Source: JAQGMJ01 sp036271855
Lineage (GTDB): Bacteria; Pseudomonadota; Gammaproteobacteria; Burkholderiales; JAEUOS01
Assembly: GCA_036271855.1 (NCBI GenBank)
Contig: DATAZV010000501.1
Span: 1-13,261, forward strand
Direction: 5' to 3'
Length of the DNA stretch: 13,261 bases
In this document: in pieces, positions 1 to 7,113 of the stretch
Layout of the letters: each line of letters starts with the position of its first letter
Position numbering within the stretch: position 1 is the stretch's first letter
Program-made: the position numbers and the translations under genes
The notes under the pieces: model-generated
What the model was told of the DNA's origin: nothing
What the model saw: the letters and a program-made list of their open reading frames with translations, nothing else
Database searches by the model: none

Positions 1-1327
1 GCAGCACGTCACCGTGCCCGTGTCGCACTTCGACGAAGAGAAGTTCACCGCCGGCCACGCCTTCGACGGTTCGTCGATCGCCGGCTGGAAGGGCATTGAA
101 GCTTCGGACATGCTGCTGATGCCCGATCCCAACACCGCCCACATGGACCCGTTCACCGACGAGAACACCCTGATTCTCACCTGCGACGTGCTCGAGCCTT
201 CGACCGGCAAGGGCTACGACCGCGACCCGCGCTCCCTGGCCCACCGTGCCGACGCGTACCTGCAGTCCACCGGCCTGGGCGACGTTTCCTACTTCGGCCC
301 CGAGCCCGAATTCTTCATTTTTGACTCCGTGGCGTGGTCGGTCGACATGTCCGGCTCCTCCTGCAAGGTGTGGTCCTCCGAAGCCGGCTGGGACACCGAT
401 GCGCGCATCGAAGGCCAGGGCAACGTCGGCCATCGTCCCGCGGTCAAGGGCGGCTACTTCCCGGTGCCGCCGATCGACCAGCTGCAGGACATGCGTTCCG
501 AAATGTGCCTGCTGCTCGAACAGCAGGGCATCGAAGTCGAAGTGCATCACCACGAAGTGGCGACTGCCGGCCAGTGCGAAATCGGCACCAAGTTCGCCCC
601 GCTGGTGCAGCGCGCCGACTGGAACCAGATCCTCAAGTACACCATCGCCAACGTCGCCCATGCCTACGGCAAGACCGCGACCTTCATGCCCAAGCCGATC
701 GTCGGCGACAACGGCTCCGGCATGCACGTGCACCAGTCGGTGTGGAAGGACGGCAAGAACCTGTTCGCCGGCGAAGGCTATGCCGGCCTGTCCGAGTTCG
801 CGCTGTACTACATCGGCGGCATCATCAAGCACGCCCGTGCGCTCAACGCCATCACCAACTCGACCACCAACTCGTACAAGCGCCTGGTTCCCGGCTTCGA
901 AGCCCCGGTCAAGCTGGCCTACTCGGCCCGCAACCGTTCCGCCTCGATCCGCATTCCGTACGTGCCGAACCCGAAGGGCCGCCGCATCGAAGTGCGCTTC
1001 CCGGATCCCCTGTCGAACCCCTACCTGGCCTTCTCGGCCATGCTGATGGCGGGCCTGGACGGCGTGCAGAACAAGATCCACCCCGGCGACCCCTCCGACA
1101 AGAACCTCTACGACCTGCCGCCGGAAGAAGACGCGAAGATCCCGACCGTCTGCTCCAGCCTGGAACAGGCCCTCGAGTATCTGGACAAGGACCGCGAGTT
1201 CCTGACCCGCGGCGGTGTGTTCTCCAACGAGATGATCGACGCCTACATCGAACTGAAGATGGCCGACGTCACCCGTTTCCGCATGACCACCCACCCGGTG
1301 GAATACGACATGTACTACGCCATGTAA
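1..1327 (+). CDS. glnA: Glutamine synthetase type I (GlnA), 5' end cut off by window edge
   Basis: Cytoplasmic glutamine synthetase, which makes glutamine from glutamate, ammonia and ATP. The frame is open from base 2 (Q-H-V-T-V-P-V-S-H-F), so the true start lies upstream; 441 residues are visible. Aligning the adenylylation site with E. coli Tyr397 suggests about 28 residues are missing, giving about 469 aa, the usual GSI length. Visible GSI motifs include GSSIAGWKG, FGPEPEFFIFD, the metal/substrate region HHEVATAGQCEIG, KPIVGDNGSGMHVHQS, NRSASIRIPY and RRIEVRFPDP. NLYDLPPEE carries the adenylylated tyrosine (codon 1109-1111), so this is a GSI-beta enzyme expected to be controlled by GlnE. 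It ends 19 bp before a strong terminator. The linked glnL-glnG downstream fits nitrogen control, but its promoter is outside the window. The identity is certain; only the 5' end is unknown. Confidence 0.98.
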   Translation, partial: QHVTVPVSHFDEEKFTAGHAFDGSSIAGWKGIEASDMLLMPDPNTAHMDPFTDENTLILTCDVLEPSTGKGYDRDPRSLAHRADAYLQSTGLGDVSYFGPEPEFFIFDSVAWSVDMSGSSCKVWSSEAGWDTDARIEGQGNVGHRPAVKGGYFPVPPIDQLQDMRSEMCLLLEQQGIEVEVHHHEVATAGQCEIGTKFAPLVQRADWNQILKYTIANVAHAYGKTATFMPKPIVGDNGSGMHVHQSVWKDGKNLFAGEGYAGLSEFALYYIGGIIKHARALNAITNSTTNSYKRLVPGFEAPVKLAYSARNRSASIRIPYVPNPKGRRIEVRFPDPLSNPYLAFSAMLMAGLDGVQNKIHPGDPSDKNLYDLPPEEDAKIPTVCSSLEQALEYLDKDREFLTRGGVFSNEMIDAYIELKMADVTRFRMTTHPVEYDMYYAM

Positions 1328-1346
1328 CGTTTTTTAACGCATGTGG

Positions 1347-1377
1347 ACGGCACGCCCTCGGGCGTGCCGTTTTTTTT
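1347..1377 (+). terminator. Rho-independent terminator after glnA
   Basis: A perfect 10-bp stem (ACGGCACGCC at 1347-1356 pairs with GGCGTGCCGT at 1361-1370) closes a CTCG tetraloop and runs straight into eight T residues (1370-1377). It starts 19 bp past the glnA stop. It should uncouple most glnA transcription from the genes that follow. Confidence 0.93.
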
Positions 1378-1618
1378 GTACTTCCCGCGATTTCATAAGC
1401 CGCCGCTTGCGGCTTTGAATTTAATATGTAAAATCATAAAGTTGGCGATGAAGTTTCATGTAAACTCCAGTTGCCATGCGGGCCTTGGGGCGCCGCCCGG
1501 GCAATGGTCGCTTGCAAGCGGCAAAGCGGGCGCGATCAACCGGCGGCGGGTGCCGTGCGTTATATTTATATTTGACGTCCTTGCATAAGTGGTTGGCAGC
1601 AAAGAAAGGGAGGCGATC
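1378..1618 (+). promoter_or_regulatory. Intergenic leader region upstream of the DUF4124-type gene, with weak promoter candidate and hairpins
   Basis: This 241-bp gap follows the glnA terminator and leads into the small exported protein. A weak sigma-70-like pair is visible: TTGCGG at 1407-1412, 16 bp, then TAAAAT at 1429-1434. If used, it would leave a leader of about 175 nt. Three inverted repeats lie here: AAGCCGC/GCGGCTT (1397-1403 and 1409-1415), a bulged stem TTGCC..CGGGC with GCCCG-GGCAA (1471-1504), and a perfect palindrome CGCTTGCAAGCG (1509-1520). No sigma-54 promoter (GG-N10-GC in good context) was found. I recognise no known riboswitch. Promoter use is inference. Confidence 0.3.
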
Positions 1619-2125
1619 ATGTCTCGCAAACTGATTCTGATGGCGGCGGTCCTCGCCGTGGCCGGCCTGGCGCTCGCAGCGCCGGCGCAGGCACAAAAAG
1701 CCAAGGCCGAGAAGCCGGAAATGGCCGGCGGCGTCCTGTTCAAATGCACCGACGCCGACGGCAACGTCACCTATACCAACGTCGGCTCGGTAAAGGGCTG
1801 CAAGAAGGTGGAAGGCGAAGTCAATTCGGTCTCCGTCGTCAAGTCGGTGCCGTCGGCGAGCCCGGCCGGCTCCAAGGTCGACGCCAATTCGCAAAAGGCG
1901 CGCGACACCGACCGCCGCCGCATCCTGCAGGAAGAGCTGGCCGCCGAGCAAAAGCGCCTGACCGACCTGCAAAAGGAATACAACAACGGCGAGCCCGAGC
2001 GCCAGGGTGGCGAGCGCAATTACCAGAAGTACCTGGACCGCACCCAGCAGTTGAAGGACGACGTCGCGCGCAGCCAGTCGAACATCGACTCGCTCAATCG
2101 CGAACTCGGCGGCCTGAAGAACTAG
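1619..2125 (+). CDS. Small exported DUF4124-type protein of unknown function
   Basis: 168 aa. The ATG at 1619 is chosen over an upstream GTG (1589) because GGGAGG (1608-1613) sits 5 bp ahead of it and because it places a clean Sec signal peptide at the N-terminus (positive SRK, hydrophobic core to about residue 22, likely cut after APAQA near 25). Residues 38-61 (GVLFKCTDADGNVTYTN) look like the DUF4124 fold, with Cys43 and Cys61 as a possible periplasmic disulfide. Residues about 95-165 are rich in charged and Gln residues and look like a coiled coil. No catalytic motif is visible. It sits between glnA and glnL but has its own ribosome site and hairpins on both sides, so it is probably a separate cistron. 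Family call is by motif resemblance; no function can be assigned. Confidence 0.8.
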   Translation: MSRKLILMAAVLAVAGLALAAPAQAQKAKAEKPEMAGGVLFKCTDADGNVTYTNVGSVKGCKKVEGEVNSVSVVKSVPSASPAGSKVDANSQKARDTDRRRILQEELAAEQKRLTDLQKEYNNGEPERQGGERNYQKYLDRTQQLKDDVARSQSNIDSLNRELGGLKN

Positions 2126-2152
2126 GACGGGCGCCAGCCCCTTTTTCCACCG

Positions 2153-2188
2153 GGCCGGCCGCGACCCCGCGCGCCGGCCTGTCGTTTT
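2153..2188 (+). terminator. Probable weak terminator or attenuator before glnL
   Basis: GGCCGGC (2153-2159) pairs with GCCGGCC (2173-2179). The stem continues inward as CGCG (2160-2163) with CGCG (2168-2171) around an ACCC loop, with one bulged C. A five-T run follows at 2184-2188, separated from the stem by TGTCG. It lies between the DUF4124-type gene and the glnL start at 2210, so it may lower readthrough into glnL. The short, displaced T run makes it weaker than the glnA terminator. Confidence 0.5.
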
Positions 2189-2209
2189 TCCGGAAGCCGA
2201 TTTGCCTCG

Positions 2210-3301
2210 ATGAAGCGTTTGCGTCCCGTCACTCCTGTCGCCGCCCCGGTGCTGCGGGAAAGCAGCTACCCCGGCCTCGACCTGCTGCCTTCCGCGGTGC
2301 TGCTGCTGGATGCCTCTTTTCGCATCACCCACGCCAATCCGGCGGCCGAAGCGCTGTTCGAATCATCCTTGCGCAACCTGCGCGGCCAGCCGGTGGACCG
2401 CCAGACCCAGTCGGAGCAACTCGGCCTGCTGCTTGAGGAGGCGTTGCAGGCGAAATGGAGCCACCGCAACCAGGAACTGGAACTCTCTTTCGCCGGCCGC
2501 GAGCCGGTGCAGATGGCCTGTGTGCTGACGCCGATCGACCAGCAAGACAACCGCATCCTGCTGGAACTGCGCGCCATCGACCAGCAGCTCAAGGTGGAGC
2601 GCGAGGAACGCCTGAACGAGCAGGCCGAGGCGAACCGCGAACTGATCCGCAACCTGGCGCACGAGATCAAGAACCCGTTGGGCGGCATCCGCGGCGCCGC
2701 CCAGTTGCTGGAATTCGAGTTACCGGACAAGCGCCTGCGCGAATACACCCAGGTGATCGTCAAGGAATCCGACCGCCTGCAGTCGCTGATGGACCGCATG
2801 CTGACGCCGCATCGCCCGCCGCACATCACTTCGGTCAATATCCACGAGGTGCTGGAGCGGGTGCGGAGCCTCCTGGCGGCCGAATTTCCGCGCAAAATCA
2901 GCCTGGTACGTGATTACGATGCGTCCTTGCCGGAGTTGCGCGGCGACAAGGAGCAACTGATCCAGGTGGCGCTCAACGTGGCGCGCAACGCCGCCCAGGC
3001 GCTGCTCGGCGCGGGCACCAAAAATCCGGAGATCGTGCTCAAGACACGGGTGGTGCGCAACATCACCCTGTACAAGGAGCGCTGCCGGCTGGCATTGGAC
3101 TTGCATATAGAGGATAACGGACCGGGTATCCCTGAAAGCATCCGTGATCGCGTGTTCTACCCCCTGGTATCGGGGCGCGACGGCGGCAGCGGATTGGGCC
3201 TGACCCTGGCACAAACCTTCGTGCAGCAGCATCGTGGCACGATAGAGTGCGAGAGCAGGCCGGGATACACGTGTTTCAAAATCCTCTTGCCATTTTCATA
3301 A
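2210..3301 (+). CDS. glnL: Nitrogen regulation sensor histidine kinase NtrB (NR(II))
   Basis: 363 aa, cytoplasmic, with no membrane segment. It autophosphorylates and passes phosphate to NtrC under nitrogen limitation; in the family, PII protein switches it to phosphatase activity. Residues about 20-125 form a PAS-like sensor region (LDLLPSAVLLLDASFRITHANPAA). The H-box is LAHEIKNPLGGIRGAAQLL with phospho-His at residue 151 (codon 2660-2662). The ATPase domain shows an N-box (QVALNVARNAAQAL, Asn256 and Asn260), a G1 box (EDNGPGIP, 301-308) and a G2 box (GGSGLGLTLAQ, 325-335). The H-box matches NtrB closely rather than generic kinases. The start ATG has no strong Shine-Dalgarno. It is followed by glnG after 126 bp, an unusually long gap for this pair. 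Confidence 0.96.
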   Translation: MKRLRPVTPVAAPVLRESSYPGLDLLPSAVLLLDASFRITHANPAAEALFESSLRNLRGQPVDRQTQSEQLGLLLEEALQAKWSHRNQELELSFAGREPVQMACVLTPIDQQDNRILLELRAIDQQLKVEREERLNEQAEANRELIRNLAHEIKNPLGGIRGAAQLLEFELPDKRLREYTQVIVKESDRLQSLMDRMLTPHRPPHITSVNIHEVLERVRSLLAAEFPRKISLVRDYDASLPELRGDKEQLIQVALNVARNAAQALLGAGTKNPEIVLKTRVVRNITLYKERCRLALDLHIEDNGPGIPESIRDRVFYPLVSGRDGGSGLGLTLAQTFVQQHRGTIECESRPGYTCFKILLPFS

Positions 3302-3327
3302 AGGGTGAAAATGTGAGGCGTGGGAAC

Positions 3328-3399
3328 AGGGTTTTTTGGATTCCGTGAGCTTCACAGCGGCTTCAAGGCGGTGCCAGCAAGCCGCGCCAAAGAAACCCT
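3328..3399 (+). repeat. Nested inverted repeat in the glnL-glnG spacer
   Basis: The outer arms are AGGGTTTTTTGG (3328-3339) and CCAAAGAAACCCT (3387-3399). They pair over 12 bp with one bulged G at 3392. Inside them GCGGCTT (3357-3363) pairs with AAGCCGC (3379-3385) around a 15-nt loop. The right outer arm ends 13 nt before one possible glnG start (3413) and 28 nt before the preferred one (3428). The structure has no terminal T tract, so it is not a typical terminator. An mRNA leader role is inference. Confidence 0.55.
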
Positions 3400-3427
3400 T
3401 TTCGCGCCGCGCATGATTCACGAGCCG

Positions 3428-4852
3428 ATGAAGCCGATCTGGATCGTAGACGACGACAAGTCCATCCGCTGGGTGCTGGAAAAGGCCCTGACGCGGGAGA
3501 ACATTGCCTGCAAGCTGTTCGCTTCCGCCCGCGAGGCGCTGCAGGCGCTCGAAGAGGAAGCGCCGCAGGTCCTGGTGTCCGACATCCGCATGCCCGGTGC
3601 CTCCGGCCTGGAGCTGCTGCAGGCGATCAAGGAAAAGCACCCCGGCCTGCCGGTGATCATCATGACGGCCTACTCCGACCTGGAGTCCGCCGTGGCCGCC
3701 TTCCAGGGCGGCGCTTTCGAATATCTGCCCAAGCCCTTCGACGTCGAGAACGCGATCGAGCTGATCCGCCGCGCCGTCGAGGAAAGCATGCGCGAGACCG
3801 CCGCCGAAGAGACGGTGGAGGAGTCGCCCGAAATCTTGGGCGCCGCACCTTCGATGCAGGAGGTGTTCCGCGCCATCGGCCGCCTCTCGCAATCGCACGC
3901 CACGGTGCTGATCAACGGCGAATCCGGCAGCGGCAAGGAACTGGTGGCGCGTGCCCTGCATCGCCACAGCCCGAGGGCCGCAAAAGCATTCATTGCCATC
4001 AACACCGCCGCCATTCCGAAAGACCTGCTGGAGTCCGAGCTGTTCGGCCACGAGCGTGGCGCCTTCACCGGCGCCCAGACCATGCGCCGCGGCCGCTTCG
4101 AGCAGGCGGAAGCGGGCACCTTGTTTCTCGACGAAATCGGCGACATGCCGGCCGAGTTGCAGACCCGCCTGTTGCGCGTGCTTTCCGACGGCCAGTTCTA
4201 CCGCGTCGGCGGCCACCAGCCGGTGAAGGCCAATGTGCGGGTGATCGCCGCCACCCACCAGGACCTGGAAAAGCGCGTGCGCGACGGCCTGTTCCGCGAG
4301 GACCTGTTCCACCGCCTCAACGTGATCCGCCTGCGCCTGCCGCCGATGCGCGAGCGGCGCGAAGACATTCCGCTGCTGGCCAAGCACTTCATGACCACCA
4401 GCGCGCGCGAGCTCGGGGTCGAGCCCAAGCGCATTTCGGAGGCCGCGCTCAAATACCTGGCGGCGCTGGACTGGCCGGGCAACGTCCGTCAGTTGGAGAA
4501 CACCTGCCACTGGCTGACGGTGATGGCGCCGGCGCAGAGCATCGAGGTGGCGGATTTGCCGCCGGACTTGCGCGCCGCCAAGACCGGCGACGGTGGTGGC
4601 GGTGCCGGCGGCGGCCTGCTGGATGCCGACTGGGTGAAATCGCTGGAGCAGGAAGTCACCCGGCGCCTGGCGACCGGCGAGTCGGGTATCGGCGACGATC
4701 TCACGCGCCAGTTCGAGACCGCGCTGATCAAGAACGCGCTCAAGCACACCGGCGGACGGCGCATCGAGGCGGCCCAGCTTCTGGGCATGGGGCGCAACAC
4801 CATCACCCGCAAGATCGCCGACCTGAAGATCGAGGGCGACGACAAGAGTTGA
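3428..4852 (+). CDS. glnG: Nitrogen regulation response regulator NtrC (NR(I)), sigma-54 activator
   Basis: 474 aa from the chosen ATG. It binds enhancers and, when phosphorylated by NtrB, activates sigma-54 RNA polymerase at nitrogen genes. The receiver domain (1-115) has Asp8/Asp9, phospho-acceptor Asp52 in VLVSDIRMPG, Thr80 and Lys102. The AAA+ domain (about 138-370) has Walker A GESGSGK (164-170), the sigma-54 contact loop GAFTGA (211-216), Walker B LFLDEIGD (232-239) and GNVRQLEN (351-358). A Gly-rich linker (389-396) leads to a Fis-type helix-turn-helix (443-466). ATG 3428 is preferred because the protein then opens MKPIWIVDDD, as NtrC does. ATG 3413 adds five residues and cannot be excluded, and a GTG at 3320 would run through the spacer repeat. 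No candidate has a good Shine-Dalgarno. Confidence 0.96.
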   Translation: MKPIWIVDDDKSIRWVLEKALTRENIACKLFASAREALQALEEEAPQVLVSDIRMPGASGLELLQAIKEKHPGLPVIIMTAYSDLESAVAAFQGGAFEYLPKPFDVENAIELIRRAVEESMRETAAEETVEESPEILGAAPSMQEVFRAIGRLSQSHATVLINGESGSGKELVARALHRHSPRAAKAFIAINTAAIPKDLLESELFGHERGAFTGAQTMRRGRFEQAEAGTLFLDEIGDMPAELQTRLLRVLSDGQFYRVGGHQPVKANVRVIAATHQDLEKRVRDGLFREDLFHRLNVIRLRLPPMRERREDIPLLAKHFMTTSARELGVEPKRISEAALKYLAALDWPGNVRQLENTCHWLTVMAPAQSIEVADLPPDLRAAKTGDGGGGAGGGLLDADWVKSLEQEVTRRLATGESGIGDDLTRQFETALIKNALKHTGGRRIEAAQLLGMGRNTITRKIADLKIEGDDKS

Positions 4853-4871
4853 GCGCGCACCCGGCAATGGC

Positions 4872-4901
4872 CCGGCGCGCGATTGCGCGCCGGTGTTGTT
4901 T
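4872..4901 (+). terminator. Probable terminator after glnG
   Basis: A perfect 9-bp stem, CCGGCGCGC (4872-4880) with GCGCGCCGG (4885-4893), closes a GATT tetraloop. It is followed on + by T-rich TGTTGTTT. It lies 19 bp past the glnG stop and directly before the tail of the minus-strand DUF488 gene. There is no T tract on the other side, so it probably acts on the + strand. Confidence 0.6.
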
Positions 4902-5447
4902 CTAGAAGCCCAGTCCCAACTGTTGCTGGCTTGGGCCGGGGTAGATCAGGCCGTTCGCGCTTTCGCGCGCCGCTGGATGCAGGCGATGCTCGCGCTTTTC
5001 GTCCGCACCAACCAGGTGCACAACTTTCCAGCCACGACTGGTCAGGCTGTCGGAGATCAGATTGCGGTGACAATCACCCGGATCGCGCTCCGCGCACATG
5101 GTTGCCACTGAATGAGTCAGTGCTCGCTCTTCCAGTTGCGCCAATCCATCGCGATAGACCCGGGTCTGGGTGTGATCGGCATAGCCGCGCCACATCGGGG
5201 CCAAGGCAATGTTGACGGTGTCGGCGCGCGGCTCCTGATGGCCGCCCAGGGCGACCCCGAGCCAGAGATATTCGATGCCGTGCGCGCCCAGGCTTTCGGC
5301 CAGTGCCGCGCGGCCAAACTGCGGGTGGCGGCGCGAGGCCGGGTAGGCCCGCACATCGGCCAGCACGTGGATGCCGGCCGCCTCCAGCAGGCCGATGAAT
5401 TCTTCCGCCGGCCGCGTGCTGTGGCCGATGGTGTAGATCGTCTTCAC
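4902..5447 (-). CDS. DUF488 family protein
   Basis: 181 aa, soluble, no signal peptide. Family features are the N-terminal TIGHSTR (residues 6-12), DVRAYPASRRHPQF (31-44) and the C-terminal block MCAERDPGDCHRNLISD (117-133) with Cys118, Cys126 and His127. DUF488 proteins are widespread but have no agreed biochemical role, so none is given here. The start is the GTG at 5447 (M-K-T-I-Y-T-I-G-H-S), which puts the conserved motif at the N-terminus. The frame stays open further upstream to a TTG at 5525, but that would overlap dut and add a Pro/Ala-rich tail. It follows dut by 16 bp on the same strand, so the two are probably cotranscribed. Confidence 0.85.
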   Translation of the reverse strand: MKTIYTIGHSTRPAEEFIGLLEAAGIHVLADVRAYPASRRHPQFGRAALAESLGAHGIEYLWLGVALGGHQEPRADTVNIALAPMWRGYADHTQTRVYRDGLAQLEERALTHSVATMCAERDPGDCHRNLISDSLTSRGWKVVHLVGADEKREHRLHPAARESANGLIYPGPSQQQLGLGF

Positions 5448-5463
5448 CGTCGGTCCGGGAGGT

Positions 5464-5910
5464 TTACTTGTGACCGGTGCTGCCGAAACCGCCGGCACCG
5501 CGCTCGCTGGCGGTGAAGTCGGCAACCACGTTGAACTGCACCTGCATCACCGGCACGATCACCAGTTGCGCGATGCGGTCCATCGGGTTCAGGGTGAAGG
5601 CGGCCTGGCCGCGGTTCCACATCGCGCACATCAGCGGACCCTGGTAGTCGGAGTCGATCAGGCCGACCAGGTTGCCCAGAACGATGCCGTTTTTTGAGCC
5701 CAGGCCGGAGCGCGGCAGCACCATCGCGCAATAGCCGGGGTCGGCGATGTGGATCGCCATGCCGGTGTTGATCATTTGCGTCTGCCCCGGCTCCAGGGTG
5801 AGTGGCGCCTCCAGGCAGGCGCGCAGGTCGAGGCCGGCACTCCCGCTGGTGGCGTAGGCGGGCAGGTTGTCCTGCAAGCGCGGGTCGAGGATCTTGACGT
5901 CGATTTTCAT
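5464..5910 (-). CDS. dut: Deoxyuridine 5'-triphosphate nucleotidohydrolase (dUTPase)
   Basis: 148 aa homotrimeric-type dUTPase. It hydrolyses dUTP to dUMP and pyrophosphate, keeping uracil out of DNA and supplying dUMP for thymidylate synthesis. All five family motifs are present in order: AGLDLRA (25-31), PRSGLGSKNG (66-75), GLIDSDYQG (83-91, with the catalytic-site Asp), RIAQLVIVP (112-120) and the Phe-containing C-terminal arm RGAGGFGSTG (137-146). The ATG at 5910 gives the usual MKIDVKILDPRL start; an in-frame ATG at 5943 would add 11 residues not typical of the family. No clear Shine-Dalgarno is seen. It diverges from the dehydrogenase gene across about 100 bp and leads the dut-DUF488 pair. 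Confidence 0.97.
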   Translation of the reverse strand: MKIDVKILDPRLQDNLPAYATSGSAGLDLRACLEAPLTLEPGQTQMINTGMAIHIADPGYCAMVLPRSGLGSKNGIVLGNLVGLIDSDYQGPLMCAMWNRGQAAFTLNPMDRIAQLVIVPVMQVQFNVVADFTASERGAGGFGSTGHK

Positions 5911-6011
5911 GGAATGTTTATAAGGCAAGCTTGGGTGGAACATCGTTAAAATGCGCGGCTGAGATTGTAACGGGCCGCGGGCGCGGTCCGGAAAAACAAA
6001 CGGAGCACGCC

Positions 6012-6980
6012 ATGCATATCGTAATTCCCGACGACTACCAGGACGCGGTTCGCCACCTCAAGGCTTTCGACAAGATCAAGGGCCATCAGGTCACCATCTA
6101 CAACGACACCGTGAAGGACGTCGCCGTCCAGGCCGAACGCTTCAAGGACGCCGACGTGCTGGTGCTGATCCGCGAGCGCAGCGCGATTTCCGCCGCGCTG
6201 CTCGACCAGCTGCCCAAGCTGAAACTCATCAGTCAGACCGGCAAGGTTTCCTCCAACCTCAAGGTGGCCGACTGCACCGCGCACGGCGTTGCCGTCGCCG
6301 AAGGCTCGGGCTCGCCCTTTTCCACCGCCGAATTGACCTGGGCGCTGGTGCTGGCCTCGATGCGCTCGATCCCGCAGGAAGTGGCGAACCTGAAGGCCGG
6401 CGGCTGGCAGCAGACCGTGGGCCGGCAACTCAAAGGCCGCCGCCTCGGTGTCTGGGCCTACGGCAAGATCGGCAAAGTCGTGGCGGGCTACGGCAAGGCT
6501 TTCGGCATGAGCGTGTGGGTCTGGGGCCGCGAAGGCTCGATCGCCGCCGCCAAAGCCGACGGTTTCGAGGCCGCGCCCTCGCGCGAAGCCTTTTTCGCGG
6601 AGAGCGACGTGGTCTCCATGCACGTGCGCCTGAACCCCGAGACCCGCGGCATCGTCAAGCCTGCCGACCTGGCGCTGATGAAGCCCGATGCCCTGTTCGT
6701 CAACAGCTCGCGCGCCGAGCTGGTCGAGCATGGCGCGCTCGAAACTGCTTTGGCGAAAGGCCGCCCCGGCTTCGGCGCGGTCGACGTCTACGAGAGCGAG
6801 CCGATCATCAAGGCCGACCATCCGCTGCTCAAGCTGCCCAACGCGGTCTGCACGCCGCACCTGGGTTATGTGGAGCAGAGCAACTACGAGCTGTACTTCG
6901 GCACGGCGCTGGACAACGTGGTTGCGTTCATCGACGGCAAGCCGACCAACATTGCCAATCCGGAAGTGCTGAAGAAATAA
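6012..6980 (+). CDS. NAD(P)-dependent D-2-hydroxyacid dehydrogenase family protein
   Basis: 322 aa cytoplasmic enzyme expected to interconvert a D-2-hydroxy acid and its 2-keto acid using NAD(H) or NADP(H). Substrate cannot be told from sequence; phosphoglycerate or glyoxylate/hydroxypyruvate reductases are relatives. The catalytic triad is present: Arg234 (NSSRAELVE), Glu263 (YESEP) and His283 (TPHLGYVE). The nucleotide-binding segment LGVWAYGKIGKV (145-156) has Ala149 where GxGxxG normally begins with Gly. ATG 6012 is chosen because GGAG (6002-6005) lies 6 bp ahead and the protein then opens with the family's first beta strand; the frame is open further upstream without support. It diverges from dut and converges on aceB, with repeat element A between the stops. 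Neighbouring aceB handles glyoxylate, but a shared pathway is only a guess. Confidence 0.9.
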   Translation: MHIVIPDDYQDAVRHLKAFDKIKGHQVTIYNDTVKDVAVQAERFKDADVLVLIRERSAISAALLDQLPKLKLISQTGKVSSNLKVADCTAHGVAVAEGSGSPFSTAELTWALVLASMRSIPQEVANLKAGGWQQTVGRQLKGRRLGVWAYGKIGKVVAGYGKAFGMSVWVWGREGSIAAAKADGFEAAPSREAFFAESDVVSMHVRLNPETRGIVKPADLALMKPDALFVNSSRAELVEHGALETALAKGRPGFGAVDVYESEPIIKADHPLLKLPNAVCTPHLGYVEQSNYELYFGTALDNVVAFIDGKPTNIANPEVLKK

Positions 6981-6988
6981 GCGCTGTC

Positions 6989-7080
6989 TGTCATTCCCGC
7001 GCAGGCGGGAATCCAGTCTGTCTTCAAGACATTCCCGTGCGGGTGGGGCCGCGATGGATTCCCGCTTTTGCGGGAATGAC
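6989..7080. repeat. Palindromic intergenic repeat element A (dRS3-like pair)
   Basis: Two 20-bp units of the form ATTCCC-N8-GGGAAT, at 6993-7012 and 7058-7077, each a hairpin. The flanks (TGTC before, CCA after the first; TGG before, GAC after the second) make the pair mutually inverted, so the element is a large palindrome with a hairpin in each arm. The middle holds GTCTTCAAGAC (7020-7030) and a partial unit starting ATTCCCG (7031). The ATTCCC-N8-GGGAAT pattern is that of Neisseria dRS3 and similar intergenic repeats in other Proteobacteria. It fills the gap between the convergent dehydrogenase and aceB genes. Confidence 0.85.
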
Positions 7081-7113
7081 CTCGAGGGGCTGCCACCGCG
7101 TCATGGTTTTCGC

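Noticed and set aside
1378..1618. Glutamine or other riboswitch in the leader after glnA
   Set aside because: Hairpins are present, but I could not match a known riboswitch consensus; kept only as a structured leader.
1421..2332. 303-codon minus-strand frame across the DUF4124-type gene
   Set aside because: No ribosome site; the plus-strand gene has a clear signal peptide, ribosome site and domain.
3296..4867. 523-codon open frame antisense to glnG
   Set aside because: It mirrors the high-GC glnG reading frame, is low-complexity (rich in Ala, Gly, Arg, His, Gln) and matches no family pattern; glnG is unmistakable on the other strand.
6989..7080. CRISPR array or insertion-sequence ends
   Set aside because: Only two inverted units with no regular spacers, no cas genes and no transposase; fits a REP/dRS3-like intergenic repeat instead.
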